Assembly: GCA_021371795.1 (NCBI GenBank)
Contig: JAJFVK010000019.1
Location: forward strand, 248,001 to 312,000
Direction: 5' to 3'
Source of the DNA: Planctomycetaceae bacterium
GTDB lineage: Bacteria; Planctomycetota; Phycisphaerae; Sedimentisphaerales; UBA12454
Length of the DNA stretch: 64,000 nt
The position numbers were made by a program, and so were the translations under genes. Shown here in pieces: positions 16,032 through 24,774 of this stretch. Below the pieces are notes generated by a model, which saw nothing but the letters and a program-made list of their open reading frames with translations, made no database searches and was not told where the DNA came from. Position 1 is the first letter of the stretch; each line of letters starts with the position of its first letter.

Positions 16032-16964
16032 ATGAAAAGAATTTTGTTTTGCCTTTTTGTTGTTTCACAATGTTTTGCCAACGATTTAATTAACCCATTT
16101 ACAGTCGAGGGTAACTGGTACAAGACCAATCTGCATACGCATACAAACCTGTCTGACGGCGATGTCAATTTGGCGGTTCGTGTCAAGCAATATCGTGATG
16201 CAGACTATCAGGTACTGGCTGTTACCGACCACGAAAAGACAAACCACATTGACGGATATTCGGACGCCAGTTTCCTGCTGCTGAATGGTATGGAGACACA
16301 TCCGAAAAGCAATTCAGAGACCCCGTACCATCTGGTTTGCGTAAATATTCCGGAAAGCCTCTCGTTCGCGAAAGACGTCAACGCGAATGAACGTGTTCGA
16401 CAAGTCAGGGCGGCAGGCGGCGAAGTAATTTTCGCACATCCGTATTGGTCGGGACATAATATCAACGATATGCTCGCCGTCGATGGCTTTATCGCGATGG
16501 AAGTTTATAACAGCGAATTCTATTACACAGGCAAAGGCTATAGTTCCGTTCAATGGGATCAGTTGCTCAACACAGGCAAAATCATGCCGGCTGTTGCGGC
16601 GGATGATTTGCATAACAGCAAACTCATCGGTCAAAGCTGGATAATGATAAAGGCAAAAGAATTAACGGCAAACGCTGTAATGGATTCCTTGAGAACCGGA
16701 TGCTACTACGCTTCCAACGGACCTAAATTTGAAGATTTCCATGTGGACGTCAATTCGGTGGTTGTAAAATGCTCGCCGGTAGTTGAAATATGTTTTATGG
16801 GCCAAAATACATACAGCTATAATATTACGGCAGAAAAGAATAAATTAATAACGACCGGTAAATACAAACTTCCGGAAGGTATTCAATGGGTTCGCGCGGA
16901 AATTGTTGACGCTAACGGCAGACATGCGTGGACAAATCCGATAGTAATTAAAAATAAAAAATGA
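16032..16964 (+). CDS. Exported PHP-domain phosphoesterase-like protein
   Basis: The PHP metal motifs are present in order: LHTHTNLSDGD near residue 35, VLAVTDHEKT near 60, FAHPYWSGH near 140 and ADDLHNS near 190. PHP domains hydrolyse phosphoesters with several metal ions. A short hydrophobic start (MKRILFCLFVVSQCFA) is a signal peptide, so the enzyme is exported. The C-terminal 90 residues look like a small beta domain. It sits inside the redox operon, which is unexpected for a phosphoesterase; whether it acts in the same process is inference from position only. Confidence 0.85.
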   Translation: MKRILFCLFVVSQCFANDLINPFTVEGNWYKTNLHTHTNLSDGDVNLAVRVKQYRDADYQVLAVTDHEKTNHIDGYSDASFLLLNGMETHPKSNSETPYHLVCVNIPESLSFAKDVNANERVRQVRAAGGEVIFAHPYWSGHNINDMLAVDGFIAMEVYNSEFYYTGKGYSSVQWDQLLNTGKIMPAVAADDLHNSKLIGQSWIMIKAKELTANAVMDSLRTGCYYASNGPKFEDFHVDVNSVVVKCSPVVEICFMGQNTYSYNITAEKNKLITTGKYKLPEGIQWVRAEIVDANGRHAWTNPIVIKNKK

Positions 16965-16977
16965 TTAGTTGAATTTT

Positions 16978-18675
16978 ATGCGAATAACGACAGCAAGAAA
17001 AATTAGTCAGGCTTTCTTTTTTGCCTTGTTCATCTGGCTGTGTATTGTGACAGCGGTCGGGGTCAAGTTCTGGCAATTGCGCGGCTGGCCTGTAAATATT
17101 TTTCTGCATCTTGACCCGCTTGTCGCAATCGGGACAGTTATCTCTACACATAAGTTGCTTGCCCCGCTTCTGTGGTCGCTTGCAACGATTATTCTGACAA
17201 TTTTAATCGGCAGGTTTTTCTGCGGATGGGTTTGTCCGTTCGGAACGCTTCATCAGTTTATATCGTTGCTTTCGCACAGAAAAAAAACTGCGGAGTTGCT
17301 TTCTGTACATAAATATCACAAGGCACAAAATATCAAATACTATGTTCTGATTGTGTTTTTATTAATGGCTGCACTGCCGGGGATGCGGAATCTGCAAAGC
17401 GGCCTGCTCGACCCGATACCAATGTTTACGCGAACGGTCAATATTCTGCTTTTGCCGGTTATAGATAACTGGACGAATGTTATTTCTGCCGGCCAGCGGT
17501 TTTACAAAGCTGTGATACCTGTTCTGGCTGTGTTTTTAGCGTTCACGATTCTTAATTTTTACATCCCGCGGTTTTTCTGTCTGTTTATTTGCCCGCTGGG
17601 CGCACTTTTTGGAATTTTAAACCAATTCGTAATCTTTCGAATCAATCGCAATTCGAAATGCACCAACTGCAAACTTTGCAATGCTCATTGTCAGGGCAAC
17701 TGTCAGCCTTCGGAGACAGTCAAATTGAGCGAATGTCTGCTCTGTATGAACTGTATTGACGACTGCAAATTCGACGCGGTTGATTTCAGCACGGCATCGA
17801 ATCCAAATGTACAAACACCGCCTGATATTACAAGACGCGGCCTTATGGCGGCTGCCTTTACCGGATTGATGGCGATGCCGACATTCAAACTGCTGAAAAC
17901 AAGCAGGGATTCGGTTGGTATTATCCGCCCGCCCGGCGCTTTGCCGGAAAATGAATTTATAAAACGCTGCATCAAATGCGGCCAGTGTATGCGGCTGTGT
18001 CCGACAAATGTGATTCAGCCGCTTGGTATCGAAGCGGGAGTTCTGAATCTTTGGACGTCGACGATGAATTACCGAATCGGCACAAGCGGATGCCAGTACG
18101 ACTGCGTGGCTTGCGGGTATGTATGCCCGACTGGTGCGATACGGCCGCTGACGCTTGCGGAAAAGCTCGGCAAGGGAAAATTCTCCGCCGATGGACCGAT
18201 TAAACTTGGAACCGCGTCATTTGACCGAACCAAATGTCTGCCATGGGCATTCAGCACGCCTTGCCTCGTTTGTCAGGAAAACTGCCCTGTCAGCCCGAAA
18301 GCTATCTATACGCATGAATCATTTAGTTCTGTTTTCGATACAGACAAAATCAAAAGCGTCCAGGATGGTGAAATTGTATTGGGCGAAAACTCGCTCGAAG
18401 CCGACAAGTTCGCGGCCGGCGATTATTACTGCCAGTTTAATGCAAACGGCAAAGTTGCCCGCGAACCAATTATCGCCAACAGCAGTAATACTATTAAGAT
18501 TGCTCAAAATATCTCCGACGCTGCGGTAAACAACATTCAAATTATGCTGCGATTGCAGAGGCCTTTTGTAGATTCCTCAAAGTGTATCGGATGCGGAATT
18601 TGTCAGCACGAATGTCCAGTGTCCGGCAAAGGCGCAGTAATTGTAACACCTTACGGCCAAAGCAGGGAAAAATAA
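16978..18675 (+). CDS. NapH/NapG-type fused membrane polyferredoxin
   Basis: The N-terminal half (about residues 1-270) has five to six membrane helices and the NapH/MauN motifs CGWVCPFGTLHQF and CLFICPLGALFG, then two [4Fe-4S] sites (CTNCKLCNAHCQGNC, CLLCMNCIDDCKFDAV). A second half begins with an internal twin-arginine-like stretch (TRRGLMAAAFTGLM) and carries four more cysteine clusters (CIKCGQCMRLCP, CQYDCVACGYVCP, CLVCQENCP, CIGCGICQHECP), as in NapG/MauM. It should pass electrons from a membrane quinol to exported partners. I start it at ATG 16978; a TTG nine bases earlier is possible. It precedes the Tat aldo/keto reductase, its likely client. Confidence 0.85.
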   Translation: MRITTARKISQAFFFALFIWLCIVTAVGVKFWQLRGWPVNIFLHLDPLVAIGTVISTHKLLAPLLWSLATIILTILIGRFFCGWVCPFGTLHQFISLLSHRKKTAELLSVHKYHKAQNIKYYVLIVFLLMAALPGMRNLQSGLLDPIPMFTRTVNILLLPVIDNWTNVISAGQRFYKAVIPVLAVFLAFTILNFYIPRFFCLFICPLGALFGILNQFVIFRINRNSKCTNCKLCNAHCQGNCQPSETVKLSECLLCMNCIDDCKFDAVDFSTASNPNVQTPPDITRRGLMAAAFTGLMAMPTFKLLKTSRDSVGIIRPPGALPENEFIKRCIKCGQCMRLCPTNVIQPLGIEAGVLNLWTSTMNYRIGTSGCQYDCVACGYVCPTGAIRPLTLAEKLGKGKFSADGPIKLGTASFDRTKCLPWAFSTPCLVCQENCPVSPKAIYTHESFSSVFDTDKIKSVQDGEIVLGENSLEADKFAAGDYYCQFNANGKVAREPIIANSSNTIKIAQNISDAAVNNIQIMLRLQRPFVDSSKCIGCGICQHECPVSGKGAVIVTPYGQSREK

Positions 18676-18733
18676 AATACAAATGGAAACCACGAATTAA
18701 CACGAATAAACACTAAATATAACGGAGATAGTT

Positions 18734-19960
18734 ATGGAAAAGAAAAATATAAACAGACGTGAATTTTTTAGAGTTGCCGCCGGAAGCGGTTTGGCTGCGG
18801 CGATAACTTCCAGTCTTTCTTTCGGAGCTGACAGTAACGCTCCTGCTAATTCTAACAAACCGGCAAAACCAAAATTTCCACAAGTTCCCACCAGAACCTT
18901 TGGAAAAGCTAATGTTTCTGTGCCGATGCTGTCGCTGGGTGCAATGTTCGATACAATAGAAAACCAAATCATTCTGTATAAATCAATGCAATGGGGCATC
19001 AATTACTGGGATACCGCTCACGGCTACGCTGGCGGAAAAAGCGAAGAAGGTATCGGAATGTATTTCGCCAAAAATCCAAACAAGCGAAAAGATGTATTTC
19101 TGGTCACAAAGGCTTCCGGCGCAAGCGATTCAGCGTCTCGCACCGACCGGCTGCAAACATCTTTTAAAAGAATGAACACGAATTATATCGATTTATATTT
19201 CGGTGTACATGGAATGAACAATCCGGCCGACCTTAACGACGATTTGAAAAACTGGGCAGCAGACGCCAAAGCAAAAGCCCAAATTAAATATTTCGGCTTC
19301 ACAACGCACAAAAATATGACCGCCTGCCTTGAAGCCGCTGCAAAAACCGACTGGATTGACGCGATTATGACCAGCTATAATTTCAGACTTATGCAGGACC
19401 CGAAATTTATGGCCGCTGTCGACACGTGCAAAGCAAAAGGAATCGCGTTAATCGCAATGAAGACACAGGCAGGCAGGTCTGACGGCAGTGATGAAAAACC
19501 ATTAGACAGATACTTCCTCGACAAAGGCTTCACTGAAGGTCAGGCAAAAATTAAAACCGTTCTGCAGGATGACAAAATCTGCTCGGCGTGCGTCGGAATG
19601 AAAAACATAGCACTGTTGACTTCCAACGTCGCGGCAATTCTTGACAAAACAAGACTTACACAGAGCGATTTGGATTTTATGAACAGTTACGCGAAAGAAA
19701 CCAGCGGCGGATACTGTAATGCGTGCGGCGCGTGCAGCGCAGCGGTTCCGCAAATACCTTATGTAAGCGATGTAATGCGTTCGCTGATGTATCATAATAA
19801 ATACGGCGATGTGAAACTGGCAAAGGGACTTTTCGCTGAAGTTCAGGCAAAAACAAATTGTAGAATTGGTTCCGCTGATTATAGTGCAGCTGAAAAAGTT
19901 TGTCCGAACGGCAACAGAATCAGCAAGTTAATGCTCGAAGCGGAAAGACTTATGGCGTAG
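18734..19960 (+). CDS. Tat-exported aldo/keto reductase with C-terminal Cys motif
   Basis: The first 30 residues hold a twin-arginine signal (NRREFFRVAAGSGLAAAI). The aldo/keto reductase barrel follows with the catalytic Asp and Tyr in WDTAHGYAGG, Lys in LVTKAS and His in FGVHGMN. Such Tat-type enzymes with iron-sulfur tails are common in planctomycetes. The C-terminal motif reads CNACGACSAAVP: three of the four cysteines usual in CxxCxxCxxxCP, with Val at the fourth place, and one more Cys further on (KVCPNG). A cluster there may be incomplete or of unusual geometry. The substrate is unknown. It closes the redox group. Confidence 0.85.
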   Translation: MEKKNINRREFFRVAAGSGLAAAITSSLSFGADSNAPANSNKPAKPKFPQVPTRTFGKANVSVPMLSLGAMFDTIENQIILYKSMQWGINYWDTAHGYAGGKSEEGIGMYFAKNPNKRKDVFLVTKASGASDSASRTDRLQTSFKRMNTNYIDLYFGVHGMNNPADLNDDLKNWAADAKAKAQIKYFGFTTHKNMTACLEAAAKTDWIDAIMTSYNFRLMQDPKFMAAVDTCKAKGIALIAMKTQAGRSDGSDEKPLDRYFLDKGFTEGQAKIKTVLQDDKICSACVGMKNIALLTSNVAAILDKTRLTQSDLDFMNSYAKETSGGYCNACGACSAAVPQIPYVSDVMRSLMYHNKYGDVKLAKGLFAEVQAKTNCRIGSADYSAAEKVCPNGNRISKLMLEAERLMA

Positions 19961-19994
19961 CAACAGCCACAAAGACACAAAGATTTATAATATA

Positions 19995-20909
19995 TTACTG
20001 CGCAAAGGCGGCCTCGATTATTTCGTCAAATGTTGGGGCATAGCCGCCCCATGCCTTTAATACCAGTCCGTCACGCACAACAACAACCACAGGCGTTTCG
20101 ACATACCACGTCTTTATATCGCTCAAACGCCCTTTGTTTACTTTGCTGTCGGCGGGCATCAACTGCAATTCGCCCTCTTCGTACGGCTGCATTTCGATAA
20201 AAGCCATATCAACATTGTTGCCTTTGAGATCGCCGTAAAACTTTTCGTAAATCGGCATCGCCTGTCGGCAGTCGGGACAGTCATTGTGATACATAAGCAC
20301 GACCCAGTCGCCGGTTTGCAGTTTGTCCTGAATATCAACATACTGCAGCAGCGGCCATGTTTGCTGACTCTCCCATTTGCTTACATCGATAACTTCATAC
20401 TTCTCGCTTACCATCGGCGGTTTATTTGTAATCAAAACATACTCAATCGTCGGCAGCAAAATAAAAGTCGGTATCGCAATAGCCAGAAAATATCGCAGAC
20501 TCGGCCACGGCGGCGGCAAAAGCTTTAGCCCCTTCGGCCTGCATATCGCAAATGCCAGAAACATAGGTATGTCCATAAAGCACAGCGTAATCCACGGCCT
20601 TACGTGTACCGTTCCAAAGCAACCGCAGGATTCTGCACCGATCATCCACTTTTGCAGCGTAACAGCGATAAAACCGGCAAACGCGATAAACCCCAACAGC
20701 CAGGCAGCTTTCCTGAACAAACCGCAGAGCAGCCAAATCGCAAGGCCAAGTTCAAGCGGAATCTGGATAAGGAAAAATTCCCACGATTCCCAAAAACCTT
20801 TGCTCAATATCGGCTCTGTCAACAACTGATTGATTTTCAGCGCCGAAGCGATAAGCAAAACCAGACCGGCGATAGTCATTACAATTTTGTTAGCGTTTTT
20901 CATTTTCAC
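19995..20909 (-). CDS. MauE/DoxX-like membrane protein fused to a thioredoxin-like domain
   Basis: Four hydrophobic helices make up residues 1-160, with the CGCFG motif (ESCGCFGTVHV) of the MauE-type membrane family. The last 120 residues are periplasmic and thioredoxin-like, with NDCPDCRQAM as the CxxC centre at about residue 208 and WYVETPVVVVV as the strand that follows. A protein of this plan would shuttle electrons to disulfide partners outside the membrane. It is encoded on the opposite strand to the redox operon and ends 35 bases from it, so they converge. Its link to that operon is by topic, not by transcription. Confidence 0.8.
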   Translation of the reverse strand: MKMKNANKIVMTIAGLVLLIASALKINQLLTEPILSKGFWESWEFFLIQIPLELGLAIWLLCGLFRKAAWLLGFIAFAGFIAVTLQKWMIGAESCGCFGTVHVRPWITLCFMDIPMFLAFAICRPKGLKLLPPPWPSLRYFLAIAIPTFILLPTIEYVLITNKPPMVSEKYEVIDVSKWESQQTWPLLQYVDIQDKLQTGDWVVLMYHNDCPDCRQAMPIYEKFYGDLKGNNVDMAFIEMQPYEEGELQLMPADSKVNKGRLSDIKTWYVETPVVVVVRDGLVLKAWGGYAPTFDEIIEAAFAQ

Positions 20910-20954
20910 TCTACCAAAAGACTCAAAACTTAAAACTCATAACTCAAAACTATT

Positions 20955-21716
20955 TTATGCCCTCATATGCAGTCCGCCGTTAACGGCGATATATTCACCT
21001 GTAACAAACTCGGCGGCATTGCTTGCCAAAAACAGAATCGCTTTGGCGACATCCTCGGCTGTACCGTTCCTGCCCATCGGCGTTTGCTGCGCAACCTGTG
21101 CCCTTCGCTCTGGAGTGCTGAACTGTTCGTGGAATCGTGTTTCGATAAGGCCGGGCAAAACTGAATTAACCCTTATGCCAAATGGCGCAAACTCTTTTGC
21201 CATCGCAATTGTCATAGTCGCCACGGCCGCTTTAGCAGATGCATAAATTCCGCCGCCAATCGCACCGGCGGTGTGTCCCGCGATTGAGCCGGTGTTTATA
21301 ATGCAGCCTTTTGATTTTTTTAACGCCTCAAGCGATGCCTGTGTCGCCAGAAAAATGCTTTTAATATTTGTCGCCATAACATCATCGAAATATTCCTCGC
21401 TCGCATCGGCAAACGTCTGGCGGGCAATGAGTGAACCGGCGTTATTGACCAGAATATCAATGCCGCCGGCTGTTTTTTCAAAATCCTGAATCATTTTGAA
21501 TACCTGCTTCTTGTCGCGCATATCAGCCTTGAGCAGGCAGCCGTCGGAATGTTTTTTAACCTCGGCAAGCGTCGTTTCGCCGCCCTTTTGCGTTCGGAAA
21601 TAATGAACGCCGACGAAACAGCCCTGCTGGGCGAATATTTTTGCCGTTGCGATTCCAATTCCGCTTGACGAACCGGTAACGAGAACTTTTTTACCCTTTA
21701 AATCTTCGTAAATCAT
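20955..21716 (-). CDS. Short-chain dehydrogenase/reductase (FabG-like)
   Basis: The Rossmann NAD(P) motif is TGSSSGIG near residue 15, with NNAGS, and the catalytic Ser and YASAKAA (YxxxK) motif in the right order. The C-terminal stretch VNGGLHMRA is typical of FabG-like enzymes. At 253 residues it is normal length. The substrate cannot be told; it need not be the fatty-acid ketoreductase, as no other fab genes are near. It overlaps rmuC by four bases (ATGA), so the two are translated as one unit although they have no obvious common task. Confidence 0.88.
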   Translation of the reverse strand: MIYEDLKGKKVLVTGSSSGIGIATAKIFAQQGCFVGVHYFRTQKGGETTLAEVKKHSDGCLLKADMRDKKQVFKMIQDFEKTAGGIDILVNNAGSLIARQTFADASEEYFDDVMATNIKSIFLATQASLEALKKSKGCIINTGSIAGHTAGAIGGGIYASAKAAVATMTIAMAKEFAPFGIRVNSVLPGLIETRFHEQFSTPERRAQVAQQTPMGRNGTAEDVAKAILFLASNAAEFVTGEYIAVNGGLHMRA

Positions 21717-22693
21717 TTATCCGCAAACTCCTTTTCCTGAATTTGCTCCAACTGCATTGTGAATTTATCTAATTTTTTCTGGCCGTCATCATGCTTGGCC
21801 TGCGCGTTGCGAAGATGGCTGCCGAGCGTATCCCAAATCGATAAAAAATCGCCGAACGAATTTTTCAGCGTATTAAGGTTCTGGCGAATCTCGGCGGCCT
21901 GCTTTTCTATCTGCATACCATGCAGCCCCATCACAATCGTCATAAGATAAATATAAAGCAGGTTCGGCGAAACCGGAAAAACCTTTCGTTCCAGAGCGTA
22001 ATCCTGAATGCTTATATTATCATCAGAATTTTTGACCATCGCTTCATAATAAATATTTTCAGCCGGCATAAACATAATCGCGAAATCCAGCGTGCCTTCA
22101 TCGGGCTTAATGTAACTTGTGGAAATCTTATCTATATGATTGCGGACGTCTTTGAGAAAATCCCTGCGGGCTTTCAATCTTTCAGCGTCGCCGGCGGCCT
22201 GCTGAAGTTTTTCAAAATTGCTCAATGGAAATTTCGCATCAATGGGAACAGAATATTTCGGCATTTTCACAAGGCCGTCAACTTTTTTGCCGTCGCGGAA
22301 TGAATATTGAAGGCTGAAACTGTCGGCCGGAAGTACCGCGGAAAGTATATTTTCCAGCGACCATTCGCCAAGTCCGCCGCGAAGTTTCGGGCTGGCGAGT
22401 ATCTGCTGAAGACCTTTTATATCCGCGCCCAATTCGATAATCCTGTTGTTTGCTCCCTGAAGCTGACCGAGCTGCGAGCTTAAGTCTTTTAAGGTCTGTG
22501 AATGGAATTGCAGGTTTTTGTTCACCGAGTCCTGATTGGTTATCATCGATTGCTGAAAGCTCTGCGTGAGGTTTTCCTGGGCGGCTTTTAAATCCTTTAA
22601 CTGCTGCACAAACCCCTTTGCCTGCGAAAGCCAAAGCAACAAAGCAACCACCGCCAGGACAAGTATAATCAATATTATGACAAATGTTTCCAT
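21713..22693 (-). CDS. rmuC: RmuC-type DNA recombination protein
   Basis: A hydrophobic N-terminal segment and a short coiled coil (about residues 30-80) are followed by the RmuC nuclease-like core: GGLGEWSLENIL, VPIDAKFPLSNF, and DFAIMFMPAENIYYEA. RmuC restrains recombination and DNA rearrangement at inverted repeats in E. coli, and is a predicted PD-(D/E)xK nuclease. The length of 326 residues is slightly short, from a reduced N-terminal coiled coil. It is divergent to the lactonase-fold gene; the shared intergenic region has an inverted repeat over the promoter of the latter. Confidence 0.9.
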   Translation of the reverse strand: METFVIILIILVLAVVALLLWLSQAKGFVQQLKDLKAAQENLTQSFQQSMITNQDSVNKNLQFHSQTLKDLSSQLGQLQGANNRIIELGADIKGLQQILASPKLRGGLGEWSLENILSAVLPADSFSLQYSFRDGKKVDGLVKMPKYSVPIDAKFPLSNFEKLQQAAGDAERLKARRDFLKDVRNHIDKISTSYIKPDEGTLDFAIMFMPAENIYYEAMVKNSDDNISIQDYALERKVFPVSPNLLYIYLMTIVMGLHGMQIEKQAAEIRQNLNTLKNSFGDFLSIWDTLGSHLRNAQAKHDDGQKKLDKFTMQLEQIQEKEFADK

Positions 22694-22772
22694 ACCAAAA
22701 TCCTTGTATATTTCATAATTGTAATAAAACTCTACACTTATGTCAACGATTATAGCCGTTAAGTCTTCGCCG

Positions 22773-22813
22773 ACACCAAAGCATTGACACTTTGGTGTTT
22801 ATTATTGTATATT
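22773..22813 (+). promoter_or_regulatory. Promoter with overlapping inverted-repeat operator
   Basis: ACACCAAAG (22773-22781) and CTTTGGTGT (22790-22798) are perfect inverted copies, spaced by eight bases. TTGACA at 22784-22789 falls in the spacer and TATATT at 22808-22813 follows after 18 bases. A repressor dimer bound here would cover the -35 of the lactonase gene. Confidence 0.5.
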
Positions 22814-22848
22814 TTGACAAAATACTTTTGTCTGTTATCATCATAAGA

Positions 22849-23961
22849 ATGAAAGTTTTTGTTATAACAGCGTTTTTGATGACTATATCAATGGCTCCTG
22901 CTAAGTCGTTTTATGTCTATTTTGGAACTTATACCGAAGGTGAAAATTCCGGCAAAGGTATCTACCGCGGCAGCCTTAACCTTAAAACCGGGAAGCTCTC
23001 TGATATTGTACTTGCCGCAGAAGTGAACAACCCATCATTTCTTCAAATACATCCAAACCACTGTTTCCTCTATTGTGTCAGTGAATCAAACGGCATCGGC
23101 AGTGTGAATTCGTTTGTAGTCAACCCTAAAAACGGGAACCTTAAACCTCTAAATCAACAGCTATCAAACGGCAGCAATCCCTGCCATATAAGCATCGATC
23201 ATACTGGTAAAAATCTGTTTGTCGCCAACTATACAAGCGGCAGTATTTCTGTGATTCCTGTCAAGTCGAATGGTATGCTTGCAGAACTTTCATGCTCTTT
23301 CCGGCATGAGGGGAGCGGCATAAACCCTCATCGGCAACAAAAACCACATGCTCATTCAATTAATGTCAGCCCGGATGACCGTTTTGTTTTCGCGGCGGAC
23401 CTCGGAATTGATAAGATAATGATTTACAAATTAAATTCGGAAACAGGAACAATTACTCCAAACAATCCGCCTTTTGTAAAACTCAAATCCGGCGCAGGCC
23501 CGCGTCATTTTACATTTCATCCATCTGGAAAGTTCGCCTACGTCATCAACGAACTTGATTCTACAATAACCGCATTTAAATATAATGCGCAATCTGGCAA
23601 TCTCACAGATATCCAGACTGTAAAAACCATTCCTGATGATTATAATGGTTCAAATTACCCTGCCGAAATATGCGTTCATCCGAACGGAAAATTTCTTTAC
23701 GGCTCAAATCGCGGACACGACAGTATTGCCGCATACCAAATCGATACGGACACAGTAAAATTAACTTTCATCAAATATGAAATTACGGATATCAAAACGC
23801 CAAGAAATTTCTGCATTGACCCAACAGGTACATTCTGCCTTGTTGCCAATCAGGACAGCAATTCAATTGTGGTCTTCAGAATAAATGCTAAAACCGGCAC
23901 ACTTGAACCTGCGGGATACAAAATATCCATTCCAAAGCCCGTCTGCATCAGAATATTATGA
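22849..23961 (+). CDS. Secreted lactonase of the seven-bladed beta-propeller type (6-phosphogluconolactonase-like)
   Basis: The protein opens with a short signal peptide and continues as a repeated beta-propeller (FYVYFGTYTEGENSGKGIYR, FLQIHPNHCFLYCVSE, SNPCHISIDHTGKNLFVAN, GAGPRHFTFHPSGKFAYVIN, PAEICVHPNGKFLYGSNRG). The Lactonase family includes the E. coli 6-phosphogluconolactonase and carboxymuconate cyclases. I start at ATG 22849 because this gives the signal peptide; an in-frame upstream start would put a hydrophobic stretch first. The substrate of a secreted member is unlikely to be 6-phosphogluconolactone. It has its own promoter with an operator-like repeat, which suggests regulation by a small-molecule repressor. 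Confidence 0.82.
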   Translation: MKVFVITAFLMTISMAPAKSFYVYFGTYTEGENSGKGIYRGSLNLKTGKLSDIVLAAEVNNPSFLQIHPNHCFLYCVSESNGIGSVNSFVVNPKNGNLKPLNQQLSNGSNPCHISIDHTGKNLFVANYTSGSISVIPVKSNGMLAELSCSFRHEGSGINPHRQQKPHAHSINVSPDDRFVFAADLGIDKIMIYKLNSETGTITPNNPPFVKLKSGAGPRHFTFHPSGKFAYVINELDSTITAFKYNAQSGNLTDIQTVKTIPDDYNGSNYPAEICVHPNGKFLYGSNRGHDSIAAYQIDTDTVKLTFIKYEITDIKTPRNFCIDPTGTFCLVANQDSNSIVVFRINAKTGTLEPAGYKISIPKPVCIRIL

Positions 23962-24001
23962 ATAGATGTGAGACAAAATAATACTTTCAGGAAATAAATC
24001 T

Positions 24002-24643
24002 ATGAGCAAATTACATAAACGATTAGTGCTGTTGTACGCGATACTGATTGTGTCAGGTCTGGCATCCACCGGCATCGGCAAGGTTAAAATTGACAGCGAA
24101 AAAACCAAGAAGTATCAAACGCAAAGACCTGCAAACTGGGCTGTCGCAATTAAAGAAGATGGCCTGCCGAATTTTCATAAGGTTTCCGAGACTTTGTACA
24201 GAGGCGCACAACCTGACGCCAACGGAATCGCAAAATTAAAAGCGATGGGAATCAAAACGATATTGAATCTGCGGGCATTTCATTCCGACAAAGATGAAAT
24301 CGGCGATGTCAATATCGGCTGCGAACATATTTCAATGACAGCGTGGCATCCTGAATATAAGGAAATCGTGAAATTCCTTCAGATTGTAACAGACCCCAAT
24401 AAAACGCCAGTGTTCGTGCATTGTCAGCACGGAGCGGACAGAACCGGTTTAATGTGCGCAGTGTACCGCGCAGCAGTTGAAGGCTGGTCTAAAGAAGACG
24501 CCCTGAATGAAATGATTTATGGCGGCTACGGATTTCATTCCATCTGGAAAAATTTGCTGAATTATTATATGCGTCTCGATATTGAAAAACTCAAACAGCA
24601 AATCAACCCAAATTCTCCAGAGCCTGTGAAAAATCCTTTATAA
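24002..24643 (+). CDS. Exported dual-specificity/tyrosine phosphatase-like protein
   Basis: The active-site loop HCQHGADRTG (HCx5R) is intact near residue 141 and is preceded by LYRGAQPDANGIAKLKAMGI and NLRAFHSDKDE, a common plan of bacterial DSP-like phosphatases. An N-terminal hydrophobic segment (residues 7-24) suggests export or anchoring to the membrane. The family removes phosphate from proteins, lipids or inositols; which one is not known here. It follows the lactonase with 40 bases between and is probably in the same operon. Length (213) is normal for this type. Confidence 0.82.
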   Translation: MSKLHKRLVLLYAILIVSGLASTGIGKVKIDSEKTKKYQTQRPANWAVAIKEDGLPNFHKVSETLYRGAQPDANGIAKLKAMGIKTILNLRAFHSDKDEIGDVNIGCEHISMTAWHPEYKEIVKFLQIVTDPNKTPVFVHCQHGADRTGLMCAVYRAAVEGWSKEDALNEMIYGGYGFHSIWKNLLNYYMRLDIEKLKQQINPNSPEPVKNPL

Positions 24644-24774
24644 AGGTCATCCGCTGATTCCAAACCTGCGGACAAACGTATAAGTGTGCCGCCATACGAA
24701 CGCCAAGCGTTTTAATACTGCCAAACGCAAGCCATGAGTCTTAATGTCAATCGACGTCTTTTGACAACCGTTCA

